The notes under the pieces were generated by a model. That model made no database searches, was not told the origin of the DNA, and worked only from the letters and a program-made list of their open reading frames with translations. The position numbers were made by a program, and so were the translations under genes. Positions 26,597 to 40,180 of a stretch of DNA of 64,000 nucleotides are shown here, piece by piece (positions within the stretch are counted from its first letter, which is position 1; each line of letters begins with the position of its first letter). The stretch is from the NCBI RefSeq assembly GCF_027580225.2, contig NC_073348.2, positions 28,670,001 through 28,734,000 of the forward strand. Reading direction: 5' to 3'. Source of the DNA: Misgurnus anguillicaudatus. Taxonomy: Eukaryota; Chordata; Actinopteri; Cypriniformes; Cobitidae.

Positions 26597-26831
26597 CTGT
26601 AAGCTCGTGGTGGATGAGCTCAGAGAAGTTGGGATCGTCGCCCCACCAGAAGAGCCAGAGTTCCCGGTGTCCCTGCCTCTGGCTCCGCCTCCACACGCTC
26701 AGCACATCCGCCTTTAGACAGCGGCTGAAGCTGCAGAGGATGGGGTCCTCCTCGGTGACCGGGAACAGCATGGGTGCCGAGGTCGGACCCTGCCACACGT
26801 ACCTCTTCCATTTTATCCCTGTCAAATCAGC
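26597..26831 (-). CDS. med13: med13 coding exon 2 (residues 23-100)
   Basis: Second coding exon of med13, 235 nt, starting after the acceptor cccag and reading [20 protein letters not shown] onward. The visible block includes [33 protein letters not shown] and ELIHHELT, which are hallmarks of the conserved Med13 N-terminal domain. It ends ACA-G before the donor gtaatc, in phase 1, matching exon 3. The VWQGPTSAP and FPVTEEDP segments follow MED13 rather than MED13L as I know those families. The reading frame is intact. Introns of 4619 bp (upstream) and 11222 bp (downstream) flank it. Confidence 0.96.
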
Positions 26832-28227
26832 CTGGGAGAAAAAGAAAGAGAGAGTTAGCTTCTGTCAGTAAATCCACTTACTACCTGCGAAAAGACACAC
26901 ATATTAAGCTGCATTTGAAGAACATCTGAAAGTCTTACTGCTGATCTATTATCTGATTTTATGACTTGAGATAAATGGCATAAATGTGGTGGAACGGATT
27001 CTAGACCAGCATCACGAAATACTTAATGGATCCCAGCCCAGGAGTTAATCCTATCTTAATGATCCACTGTAAGATCAGCCATACACAGACAGGCACACAT
27101 AAGAGAGATGGGGGAATAAAAAAAAGGGTAAAAATATAATAAAAATGGTTAAAAAAAAAACACATCTTAGCTTCCCTAAGGAATGGCCAATGAAGAATAA
27201 AGTAGGATGATAATACAATAAAGCCAAAAAAATAATCAAATAGAAAAGGGATAAATAAATCATATATTTAGAGCTACCAGTGACATTATGCGCATCCTGA
27301 TTGGCTTTAATTGAATTATGTAAGGTGGGTCATGAAGACCCAGACTGCAGCATTTAGGTAAAGAACAAGGCTAAACCAGCCAGTCATAAATCAACTATCT
27401 GCTTATTAACTGTTGTAACAACATGAAAACACTGTGCAGCCTTGATCATTAGCAAGCCTAACAACTACCATTCTCTCTCCTACATGCCCTGTTAAAAACA
27501 GGCAGCAAGTTGAAATAGTAAGAGATTTGGCAAAAGACAACATCAGCCCAGTTGTTTACAATCATGTTCTTAATAAAAGCTCATTTGTTGCAATGTGAAA
27601 CTTCTTGCAGCTGCTCTTCCAGGCAGCTATGGAAAATATTTTCATTTTACTTAAGAGCGCCGATCAAACACCTGCAAAATATGCAAACGAGAACGTCTAT
27701 GCACAGGATGCACCAAAGAACAGGGTAGCAAAAGCTGGTTACACACTTGTTACTGAAACTAAAAATGGGACAAAACTAGCGGTTGATGTTTAGAGACCGT
27801 TAACAGCTGAGGGGGGAAAGTCAAAATGGTTTTTAAGACAGAGAACAAATTGGCAGAAACTTAAACCTTATGGAGCAAACCGTGACAAGATGTTCCCTGA
27901 AATTCAATATGGCCTAAAATTAGTAACCACCACAATATGCTAAAACACTAATGGAAAGTGTGAGCATTTTAAGGGCCAGGGTCCAAGCAGTAAGACTCAT
28001 GTTTGGCCTTTCACTTAAACCTGAATGATCTGATGGGTCATGGCACTCCACATAACTTCCTACCCTCTCGCCTCCTTTTCACAGCATCTATCCATCCTCT
28101 CTTACTTTCTTTTACTAGAGCTTTACAAGAACTCCTCTGAGCATTGCCAAGAACGACAGCAGATGTTACTCATGAGAGTCAGTGATCTCAACTCAGCCAC
28201 AGGTGAAGTGACACCTATAACCTCTCT
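26832..28227. other. med13 intron 1, no recognised feature
   Basis: AT-rich; includes A-rich and T-rich runs around 27115-27240. No exon recognised. Confidence 0.4.
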
Positions 28228-29585
28228 AAGGCCATGTTTACATAAGAGCATTTGCGTTTTAAAATGGCATTTTAAAATGAAAACGATCCTCGTCTATACT
28301 GGCATTTAAAAAAGCATCCACACTATAGGCGACCATAAACGAAACGACCATTGACGCACACTGGCATGCACGTCAAAGTGTAAAATAACTTAATACTCTA
28401 ATGATAGCTTACCTTTAGCACATTTATGCAGCCTAGGGGTGTGTGACATTGGAAAAAATGTATACCTGGATCATTTGCCGTCAATGACAACAGACAATAT
28501 TTTTGATCCTATAAAATGTGTTTGTGAAAGTGTTATATTGTTCTAGCTGCCCCCTACAACATATTAATATGATTAAGGTTAATGTTGATGTTATTGCTAA
28601 ACAGAAACGTCTTTATGATTTAAAAAGGAAGCATTCAAGTAAACAATACTAAACAGTAGCGAACTTGAAAAAAAAATGTAATTCTGCAAATGCAAACATT
28701 TAGCCTACATAAATGCTTATTGCTTTAATGTAGCCAGTTCCTCTTCAGCCATATCACAAAAAATGTATATGACGTTGATTTTTAAAAGTGTGCGCCTGGC
28801 CTGCGCACATCCTCCGCTAGCAACAAAAAATAGCAAGAAGCACAAATGGCTAAACAAGTATTAAAAATTAATGAGACGTTGTTTTTAAAAGTCATAGGCA
28901 TGCCGCAATCAAATGGGCATCATATGCTCTGAATGCGGATGCAAATTTAATTTCTGGGCACTACATGGCTGGTTTTGGAAAAGCAAGTGATATATTCGAT
29001 AATATGATTTTACACATCGTTAAAACAACAACAACTATATTATTGCAAATGATACTTCATATTTTGGCATTCGGTAGAATATTGCTGTGGTGTATTTGTT
29101 ACGCATCAATGAGATGCACTGTGTTCCTTTTAATGTTCTTAATGTTAACATCAATTAAAATTAAGAGACAAATTATATGAAACGAAATTTGTTTTAAAGT
29201 AGCAAACAAAACTTTAATTAAACTCGAAAATTATGTCTGACCCACTTGTTAAAACAATGTTTAATTGTTAAAAATGTTAAAACAATCTGATATAGAGTTT
29301 ATAATAGATGTTTACTATTTTGGGCAAAACCTCCATTTACCTGAATAAAAATTATTTTTACTTTGAAATTGATGCGCTGTCATGTTAAAACCAGCTGTTC
29401 GTTTACATAAGACCGTCTATGTTCAATTACACTGCAGCGCTGGGAGTTCTCAAACTAAAACAGGGTCTGCAGCGTTTACGAATGATTTCGTTTATGAGGG
29501 TCGAAAACGGTGGCGTAGTATAAATGAAAGGCGTAAACGTGGTAAAAGTACGCCGTTTTAAACGCATTAATATAAACATGGCCTA
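28228..29585. mobile_element. DNA transposon bounded by aaggccatgtttac ends
   Basis: Left aaggccatgtttacataaga and right (reversed) taggccatgtttatattaat are inverted, and both are followed by aaaacgg/ttttaaa-rich subterminal words. A hAT-like end, ctaggggtgtgtgacattgg, at about 28433 suggests another element lies inside. No transposase was recognised. Confidence 0.5.
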
Positions 29586-31450
29586 AAACATCACCTATCT
29601 AAACTTCTGCCCTGTACTTCATCTAACAGTTCAAAATGGAGGTAACTATTGGTCGGTTTTTACTGTTGCATTCACTCCCAAGAGATGTTTATCAATAGTA
29701 TCTGTCTAGCATTGCTTCAGCCACTCAAAGAAAGTCAATCAGCGCCCGAAAACCAATAGTCCCTGGAGACGTCCTCTAATGACAGGAAAATAGCTTCACT
29801 TGTACCCAAGAAAACCTGTGACTTTTCAAAACTATTTTTGTCAAACAAGTTTTCTCATGAATAACTATATCAGATTCACTAACTTGAAAATGTGCATCTA
29901 CAAATTATCATAGAATCAACGCATCACGGAAAAGTTCAACAGCAAACCTGCAAAGTTTCCAAGCTTGCAAAGCTACAACTTTTTTTATGCTACTACACAC
30001 ATAAATCAAGTGAATGTTGTTAGGGTCTTGGTTTATTATAATCTCTTTGCTCTTGTTTAAACTTGTTAAAAATCTTATTTATACCACCTGTGTGGTTAAT
30101 ACTATGCACTGAAACTTGGATACGTGGGTGTGTTATGAAGCAGCAAATGTTGTGTGCAGTGAGGTGAGACGGTTTCCCATGAACTGAGCCTTACAGTGCA
30201 CTAAAATTACACAGAGCAAAACAAAAAGGGTCAAACTTTTTAAGAGCTTATGTGTACGAAGAAACGTGAAGATGAGCGGTTCTCTGTGATAATATGGTCA
30301 CTGTATTTTCTTACATAAACAAAAGCACCTAACATTTAAGAAGATAATATAAAGTAAATAAAGACTTGGCACACCTGTAACTAAATGACAAAAGAGAGAG
30401 AGACGGAGAGTGAACGAGTTTCTGGAAACTGCAACTATTCATATTCAAATCATCAGCCAATACATTCAAACAAAGTGTGCAAGCAAGCTATACATCTTTA
30501 GATAATATCACAGGTTGTGCCATAGCGGTGATAAAAAAGACCATGAATTAAACCAAGGGGAAGTTATATAATTCACAAAGTCCTTGACAGTGTGAGTCGG
30601 ATTGTACTTTTCCAGTGAGTGCACATTTCTAAAAATATCATATTATGCTTATCATATTCTATCAAAACCTGTTCGTTAAGAGAGGAAATATTGCCAGTCA
30701 ATGTCAAAATGACAAAAATGTGGGGTTATTCTAAAGCAATTACAAATGATTAATCTGAATCTAAGAACAATAGATGTCAATTGTATGTGTCAATGGAAAG
30801 AACGTGTGTAAAGATTTGTGCGTGCGTGTTTTCAGTAAACAGAAAAGTCCTGTAAACATCCCTGCAGGCTCTCCAGGAATACCCCATCTATTTTAACCCC
30901 CATGTCTCTTATTGCACAGATGAGGTAAACCCCAACCCCAAAACTGCTTTTTCAACTGATGCACAAGTTAGATCACACGTCAAATCTTGCAGGCAAGTAT
31001 GCACATACCTGCAGAGCAATGTGTAAACATTCATGTAAACACCCTTTAACGTGAGAACTTTACGTTGAAAGTGACGCTGTGTTTACTTTACACGCGAATG
31101 CTCAACTAATATATATTTTAAATGCATACTTGTAGCTGAAATAAAACTTTAAACTTTCATTCTACAGACTCTCGATTTAGAATCGCATGAAAACACACAC
31201 ACAAACACGCCGTTGGCTTTACGCAATCACTTGCAAAAACACCACACACATTTCAATCTCTTTAGCAAAGCTTAAAACAAGCAAATAAACGCAAAACATG
31301 CAGCGTGTGTTTAAATCACACACACATACATACACTGGGCCCTGATACTGCTCGCTCGCTCTCTCTCGCTCTCTATCCACTGGGGCTGATGTTAGCATGC
31401 TAGGCGGCTAAAAATGGCTGCTTTTTCCTTTTAGTTTTTAAATCTCTTAC
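29586..31450. other. med13 intron 1, proximal part
   Basis: No repeat or exon recognised. A ctcgctcgctctctctcgct run at about 31350-31372 lies just inside the intron near exon 1. Confidence 0.4.
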
Positions 31451-31516
31451 CAGATAGAATAGATTGGAATGGCAGTCCTCCAAGCTGGCCCCGTTCGGTA
31501 CGAAACAAGCACTCAT
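31451..31516 (-). CDS. med13: med13 coding exon 1 (start codon, residues 1-22)
   Basis: First coding exon of Mediator subunit 13, the large subunit that links the CDK8 kinase module to core Mediator in the nucleus. Reading the minus strand from the ATG at 31516 gives 22 codons beginning MSACFVPNGASLEDCHSNLF, very close to vertebrate MED13 N-termini. The exon ends in CTG followed by the donor gtaaga at 31450, in phase 0, which fits exon 2. The ATG has an A at -3, and the family's conserved N-terminus begins exactly here. The paralogue MED13L has a different N-terminus, so MED13 is preferred. Which fish duplicate (a or b) this is cannot be decided from the window. Confidence 0.95.
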
Positions 31517-32240
31517 CCTTTCACTGCGCGCTCGAACATCCCATCATCGGGGTTTCCATGGAAAAAAAGAAGGTTTCTCCGAATTCGAGTCGAATGTGAA
31601 CGGAATTATTTTTAAACAATCGCTGGGGGAATGGAATTCAACAGCTCCATTCGATCGCTCGCGCCTCCCGCCTCCAGCCAAAATTCGAATAAAATAACGG
31701 CCGCAACCGTCGACGAGGCCGTGAGGGAATAAATTACATGTAAAAACGGAGGAGGGACGCGTTATTAAAATAGAAAAAGAAAAGGGAGAGCAGAAAGAGG
31801 CAACTCTCCCCCCTCCCCCTTGGTTTAAAAACGGTTTTAGCTTACAAACGGCTACCTTATACCTCCATCCCAACCGAAAGCGGTCTAAAAACGAGAAGCA
31901 TTCCGCGGCAAAATCGTCGAAAGGCAACGGGAAACTACACGAAACGGGTCATTTTTATTAAAAAGCGTACAGTCGCCCTGTGTTCCTGCTGGTTTCCATT
32001 TGAATTCATGGATTCCTTTCTCTAATGGCGGCCACAGGGAGAACTCTGCCTCCCGGAGCCCATTGGCTGCTCGGCAGTCATGAGGGGCGTAACAACACTG
32101 CACGTAACGCTTTCCGCCGCTAGAGGCGCCTTTGAGCAGATTGATGTCTTCACTGTTTAATGGAAGCATGCGACCGTTCTGCGCCCCTTCGTGGACAATT
32201 AAGGTAAGCGCATAATACTGTGATCGAGGCAGCAGCATCT
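31517..32240 (-). promoter_or_regulatory. med13 5'UTR and promoter side
   Basis: DNA directly upstream of the med13 start codon. It is richer in CpG than the flanking introns (around 31610-31720 and 31890-32110) and has no obvious TATA box near the gene, as expected for a broadly expressed CpG-type promoter. Two short upstream ORFs sit in the last 45 bases before the ATG (separate entry). The transcription start cannot be fixed from sequence alone, so the extent is approximate. Open frames crossing this stretch on both strands show no recognisable protein. Confidence 0.5.
31521..31559 (-). promoter_or_regulatory. upstream ORFs abutting the med13 start codon
   Basis: On the minus strand an ATG at 31559 opens a 12-codon uORF (METPMMGCSSAQ) whose TGA ends 4 nt before the med13 ATG. 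A second ATG at 31538, in another frame, opens an 8-codon uORF (MFERAVKG). Its TGA overlaps the med13 start as ATGA. This layout could reduce or tune med13 translation by reinitiation. Whether both lie inside the mRNA depends on the unknown transcription start. Confidence 0.5.
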
Positions 32241-33302
32241 CCCCGAACGTGTCCTTGCATTTTTATGTGGCTCCACGACACGAGCGTGGTTTTATGTCTA
32301 AGAAGAGGACTATTAAAAAGAAATGTAATACACAGCGGAGTGTTAGGCGTAGTTAGACGCGCAGTTGGCTGAATGATATCACTTTCGCTCAAGAGTTTAA
32401 GTGAGATGTATTCCCACGGATGCAATAATCAGATGGCAGATTCATTCGCTGCTTTTCTAATGGCAAGTGCATTTAGAAAATGAAAACTTCATTGATGAGC
32501 ACACACAGGAACCTATTAGCCACATCACTACTTGAGAATAATTTGCATTTGAACTGTGGATTTGTGCACACATTCAAAAGGCAAAGGGATGTCGGCTGGA
32601 TTAAATACTTCTGATAGAGATAATGCACGGATAATGCATAGTTGTAAAATTATGAAAGCTTTTGATTTGATGGGGGTGGATGCATTAAGGATCCAAAGAG
32701 AATTAGATAGATTGATGGGTGCATTGATTTACAAGGTCATGCCTACACATACACACACAATAGATCTGTCAATGGGTGGCATGCACAGCTCTCTCTCTTT
32801 CTCACAGGCATATTCTCACATCCTGCTCTTATGATTACTACCATTACTATGTGAAGGATATCATTACAATGATACCATTACTTTGCTAAGTACCTATGCT
32901 ATACTGTATTTTTAATGCTCATTTTTTCCCCAATGTAATGATTGACAAAAACTCAATGGGCAATACATTAAATAGGCCTACTAAAATTATGTGCTCAGTA
33001 AGTCATGACAGTAAATTCAATAATTAATTAAATCTTTTCTTATTTTCATCACAAGTCAAGATTTTAAATAGTAAATTGAAATTGAATGTAAAACCAATTA
33101 TACATAAAAAGTTAGGGCAACAAAGCAAACTCATTTTACTTTGTGCAGTGTTTTTTTAAGTTACTAAAAAAAGTAATTAATTACTAGTTACTAATCTTCA
33201 ATCATGTAATTAGATTACTGTACAAATGACTATCTCCAAAAGTATTTCATTACTTATTACTAATTATTTTCTAAATCCTATTTAGTAAATGATACAAAGA
33301 TA
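32241..33302. other. intergenic, no recognised feature
   Basis: Intergenic DNA upstream of med13 with a short CA run near 32748-32760. No exon recognised. Confidence 0.4.
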
Positions 33303-33500
33303 CACTGTAAAAAATACCTGCAGAAATTACAGTATTACTGGCAAGTACCTGCCAGTAACTTACTGTAGATTTTACATTTATGTTATTTACTGGCAACAGT
33401 TTGTTCAAAGTTAAATGAACATGAAACATTTTCAGTTTTTATCTTCTACAGTAATTTACTGGCAACCAGCTGCATAATTTCCGGGATTTTTTTTACAGTG
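33303..33500. mobile_element. MITE with cactgtaaaaaa ends
   Basis: Begins cactgtaaaaaatacctgca and ends ttttttttacagtg, with internal inverted words around tactggca/tgccagta. Size, about 198 bp, and ends fit a small non-autonomous DNA transposon. Confidence 0.65.
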
Positions 33501-33701
33501 TGGGCTTGAAACGGTTCAAATAAATCATATAAAAATACATCCAATTAAGGTCCAATTTTAACTATTAACTAACTATTTTGCCTGAATATACTCCTAATTA
33601 CTGCTTTTTAATACATAGTAGAGTAGTTGTTAAATGTAAGTATTGGTAGGAAGTGGGTAAGGATGTAAAATAAGGTTTTCAGAATCATACATTAATATGT
33701 G

Positions 33702-33704
<3 letters not shown>

Positions 33705-33739
<35 letters not shown>
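33705..33739. repeat. (ATT)n microsatellite
   Basis: About eleven uninterrupted ATT units. Confidence 0.95.
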
Positions 33740-33740
<1 letters not shown>

Positions 33741-35250
33741 GACAAGCATCACAAGCACAGTACAAGTATGAGAATATTATATAATGAAAATGAAGGGAAA
33801 AAATTAAACAAGCATAATAAATACTCATATACAAAAGAACATAAAATCACAGAAACATATGCATACATAAACAACAAATAAATCAGAGAAAGGGGGGGAA
33901 AGGGTTTTATCCAGAGCTTGTCTCCTTGAAATAATCTAAAAAAGGGCTCCAAGATTTCAAGAAAAGATCAAGTTTCATTCTAACTACGAATTTAATCTTT
34001 TCAAGTTTGAGGGCAAAAAGTAGGTATTAATTATGTGTTTAATATATATATATGTGTATATATATATATATATTAATGCTAATAAACAACCAGTTAATAG
34101 TGAGAATTGAAACTACACTAGAATTTTACCATTATTTTTATTGACATACCAAAGTATTTAAAATGAGAGGGATACATAAAAAACGTGCATTTTAAATGTT
34201 AATATACAATATTGTATTATATATAATTGTTCTACAGTCCATACACAGTATTTAGTTCAATTACATCAGAAGTAACTGTAATTAAATTACGGTAACTAAT
34301 TAGCACTACACTGTTTATATGTCATTTTAAAAGATTTCAGCAGATCCGTATGTTTGATCCTGTCCTGAGAGGATCCTTTTTTTTATTTATCTGAACACCA
34401 CACACACACACGCACGCACACACACTTCACACACACTTTCACATATTGCTGCACAGGGCACGTAAGACACACTGTGAAGACAAGACAAGCAGACTTGGGG
34501 CTCATCAGTGAGCGGAGGAATGTGTGTTAGTAGGAATTGCAGGGCCACAGTTCAACAGCAGACCTGTTGTTTACACAAGCTAAGTGGTGATATCCTTCCT
34601 GCTCTTTTCAGCAAAAGTGGAGTCAATGAGGGATTCAAAGGTTCAAAAAGGCTAATGTGGGTAAATACAGGAGCAGACAGGCTGCTACCAAAACACACAT
34701 ACGAGGATATAAGCCGACTCTTTTCTCATACCCAAATAAACACTTATGCATTTTTAAACAGCGGGTCTTGGCTCGTTTTACTTTCTATAAAGTAGCTTAT
34801 TGTACAAAAAAAACAAACGAAGAAATTAATGAAAGAACTCATGCTTGAACTGCGCAATATTATTTACATGTTAATTCACAAATGTCTTATCATTGCACTA
34901 AACAAACTGAGGTCAGCACAAACCATATTTAATCTTGTTGCAAATGAACCCATATTGTATGCAGTCTGGCTTGTATTTTCGGCTACCTTTTTGTGTTTTT
35001 TGTTCATATCGGCCGAGGGCACATCACGTAACCTGTACGTGTTGCCATCTGTCAGATTTGGCTAGCTCCTACTAAGTGACAGATGAATTTGTGGCAAAAT
35101 TCCCACAAGTAGGAAATCACTGTTTTTCAACATTTATTTTTATTAACCTAATAAAATATTTCCTAAATAAAAAAAGTAAAATCTTTTTTAAATATTTTTA
35201 TTAAAGAAGCACTCAGAGTTTGGTCCCAGATCTTGGCTGCACACTTTCTT
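33740..35250. other. intergenic, CA microsatellite only
   Basis: A CA-rich run at about 34402-34436 and a short TA run near 34045-34073. No gene recognised. Confidence 0.4.
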
Positions 35251-35303
35251 TTGCTCATCAAGTGGGCGGATCACCCATCAAGTGACACCCTGAACGAGGA
35301 GTC

Positions 35304-35309
35304 TATAAG
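35304..35309 (+). promoter_or_regulatory. candidate TATA box of an unrecognised transcript
   Basis: TATAAG inside gtctataagg, preceded by a GC-box-like gtgggcgg near 35263 and by two copies of the 9-mer catcaagtg (about 35258 and 35277), which contains the NK2-homeodomain core CAAGTG. Splice-donor and acceptor-like signals follow at 35404, 35560 and 35620. The grouping looks like a TATA-type promoter on the plus strand. I do not recognise the product, and chance occurrence cannot be excluded. Confidence 0.3.
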
Positions 35310-35334
35310 GACCTCTGCTCTTCCCACCACTACA

Positions 35335-35619
35335 ATCAGCCTAATGCCCTGTTAGCTCTTCAGGCCGAACCAGAGCACACAGTGAGGGTTCACGGTTATT
35401 TTGGTAAGAGCTCCAAACCACTGAATGGGTCATTTAGGGGGTAATTGTCGCCCTGGTTGAGCTCTCCGCTGGATGTCCTTGTTTAGAAACACTGAAGGAT
35501 TGAACAAGCATCTCTGCCCCTCTCATCGCAGAAAATGCCCAGTGCTGTTTCTGTTTGCAGAGTGAACCTGCTGACCACAGACGGAAGCGGCCTCCGACCA
35601 TAAACCTCTCCTGAACCGT
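35335..35619 (+). ncRNA. candidate spliced transcript, two short exons
   Basis: Downstream of the TATA box, a putative exon of about 69 nt ends at 35403 before the donor gtaaga. A putative second exon at 35561-35619 follows ctgtttgcag and ends before gtaaga at 35620. No meaningful coding frame is present: the first ATG in exon 1 meets a stop at the fourth codon, and a short MPSAVSVCRVNLL frame crosses the acceptor. It could be the 5'UTR of a gene whose other exons I cannot recognise, a non-coding RNA, or chance. Coordinates are approximate. Confidence 0.22.
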
Positions 35620-35867
35620 GTAAGATTGTGTCAGTCAAACGCAACCCCCTTTCAACTCAACTCTGGGAAAGCCCTTTCCTTTGTTGCTTGCATGTTTAAG
35701 AAAAGCTCATCAGATATTGCTGATTCCTGAGTACCGAGAAAGACATATAGCAAAACTGAACAAATAAAAATGTGTAATGTTTAAGGTAAATCTGTTAAAC
35801 ACTTAATATTCAGATACATTTACCTGTAATAGGCACAGTCATCTGATTTGAAGCACAAGTGATCTGT

Positions 35868-38255
<2,388 letters not shown>

Positions 38256-39710
38256 AGAGGGGTTGACAAAAGTTTTATTTAAATTATTCATATTTATATT
38301 AAGTAGTGATTACTTCGTATAATAATAATCATCTGTAAAATATAGTGAAATCAAATGAAATGTACATTTATGTTGTACTGTTCATTTTAAATTTTTCAAA
38401 TCAGCAGGTACATTTTTGGGACTTTGTCTCTCAAGGTTCAGTAAAGGCACAGTCTCACTAACTCTACACATGTGGTTTTACCACGTTGTTAGCAAACAGA
38501 TTGTTGGTCACCACCATTCAATCTGTGTGTTACCACTTAACATCAGGAGCTGGTATTGCTTGTGTCACACCACAGTTTGTATCAGCCCGAGGCTGTGGCT
38601 GTTTGAATGGAGCACGCTGTTGAACACACAGGAGATTAGCAGGAACATTCCCCCATACACAAATGCAGACATGACAGAAGCTTTGTTGAGCACCTGATGC
38701 AGGGAGAGGTTCTGCAAAGCCACTGCCTACCCCAGAAACATCCACAACTCAACATCCAGCCGCTAAATAATCTGACACACATTCCCTCTCTCTGCAGTCT
38801 ATTACCATTTCAGCACTGTTGCTCTGTTCATCTCTCTCTCTCTCTTTCTCTCACCCACTCCATTTCTTCTATCTCTCTCTCTCTCCATGAGCAGATGGAT
38901 GAGAAGCGCCGGCATCACGGCTTCTTTTAGTTAAGCTGCAGAAACAGCATGAGATTAATAAATTCAATATGAATAGAGAGTTAATGAAAGGGACCCCCAC
39001 CCCCCTCAGCTGTGTTTTCTGCTGTCTGAAGAGACTGAAAGTAGCACCATTGAAAAGCGGCAGTCAGCAGAAACTCCCTGGATCGCAGACAGACTTTGAC
39101 CTCTGCAAATTCCTCTGTGGCAGCTCACTCTGTCATTCCCTTGCACTTCTCTGGCCAATAAACATATCAACACTCAGATTGTACACAACAGCAACGCACA
39201 TAAATATGCATTAAAGGACAATCATTTGTGTATGAATTAAACCATATAGCTTGTATTGCATGAAATGATTTATGGTTTGACAACAGTCTCCCGGGAGCTA
39301 AGAATAGATATGCATCAAATATATATATATTTTTTAGAGAATCATGTAATTCAGAAATAACACCCTCGTGCATCACCTCAGCATGCCCGAAAAAGTCTAA
39401 ACATGCTGAGACGTCCACAAAGAGCAAGGCACTGACTGAGAAATCAGCCACCCACACAATCTGGCCCTGCTTGTCTCAAAGGACAGAATCAATGACAAAT
39501 GAAAACCATGGTCCTCTCCTAAATCAAAGCGTGCACACATTGCAGTTTCCACCTTGTGTCTGGGTAAAGGGGCTGCCAATTAGACATAAAGCAGTGGGTA
39601 ATTATGTCCTTGCCAGGTTATGCTCAAGGACAGGTGTCAGGGAAGCAGGCCTGCCAGGATAGAGGTGGAGGTGGGGGGCTGGGGGCTGTGCATTCGGATG
39701 CTGACACGAG
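38256..39710. other. intergenic, CT-rich patches
   Basis: CT-rich patches at about 38830-38885. No exon or intact transposon recognised. Confidence 0.4.
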
Positions 39711-39905
39711 CAGTGGCAGCCGATGACTTCTCTGTCGAGAGGCGGGAATTTAAAATATGTGTTCGGAGTGTCATGTGTGGCTCGTCATGTCAAAATATGT
39801 GTTTGGTGTGTCATGCGTCATGTCAAAATGTGTGCCTGCTGCACACACGTCGAAAGGGTTTATGATTAAAGAGACGATCACGTTTCACAAGACACTCACT
39901 TATCG
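39711..39905. mobile_element. hAT MITE fragment related to 54223-54660
   Basis: Starts cagtggcagccgatgacttc and shares tgtgttcggagtgtcatgtg, gtgcctgctgcacac and tttatgat with the intact copy at 54223. The right half is missing. Confidence 0.7.
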
Positions 39906-40180
39906 TCACTGGGATATGCACAATACAAGAGGTGTCTAGAAGCTGTAATCACTAAGAAAGGCTTTTCTACAAAGTATTTAACAAAGTGTGTTCAATACTT
40001 ATTCCCGGTGTCATTTCACTTTATTTATTATGATTCAACTTGTATACTTAAATGTTCTGATTTCTTTGTATCAATTCAATATTTGGCTTGATGGCTACAT
40101 CTGGTGGAAATTTTGTGTCAATGGCCCACTTAGAAATCCCCTTACTGATAATAATGCTGATGTGTCAAATACTTATTTTC

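Noticed and set aside
31544..32238. Open frames of 117-127 codons upstream of med13 on the minus strand
   Set aside because: No domain; they lie over the CpG-rich promoter, where stops are rarer, and are out of frame with med13.
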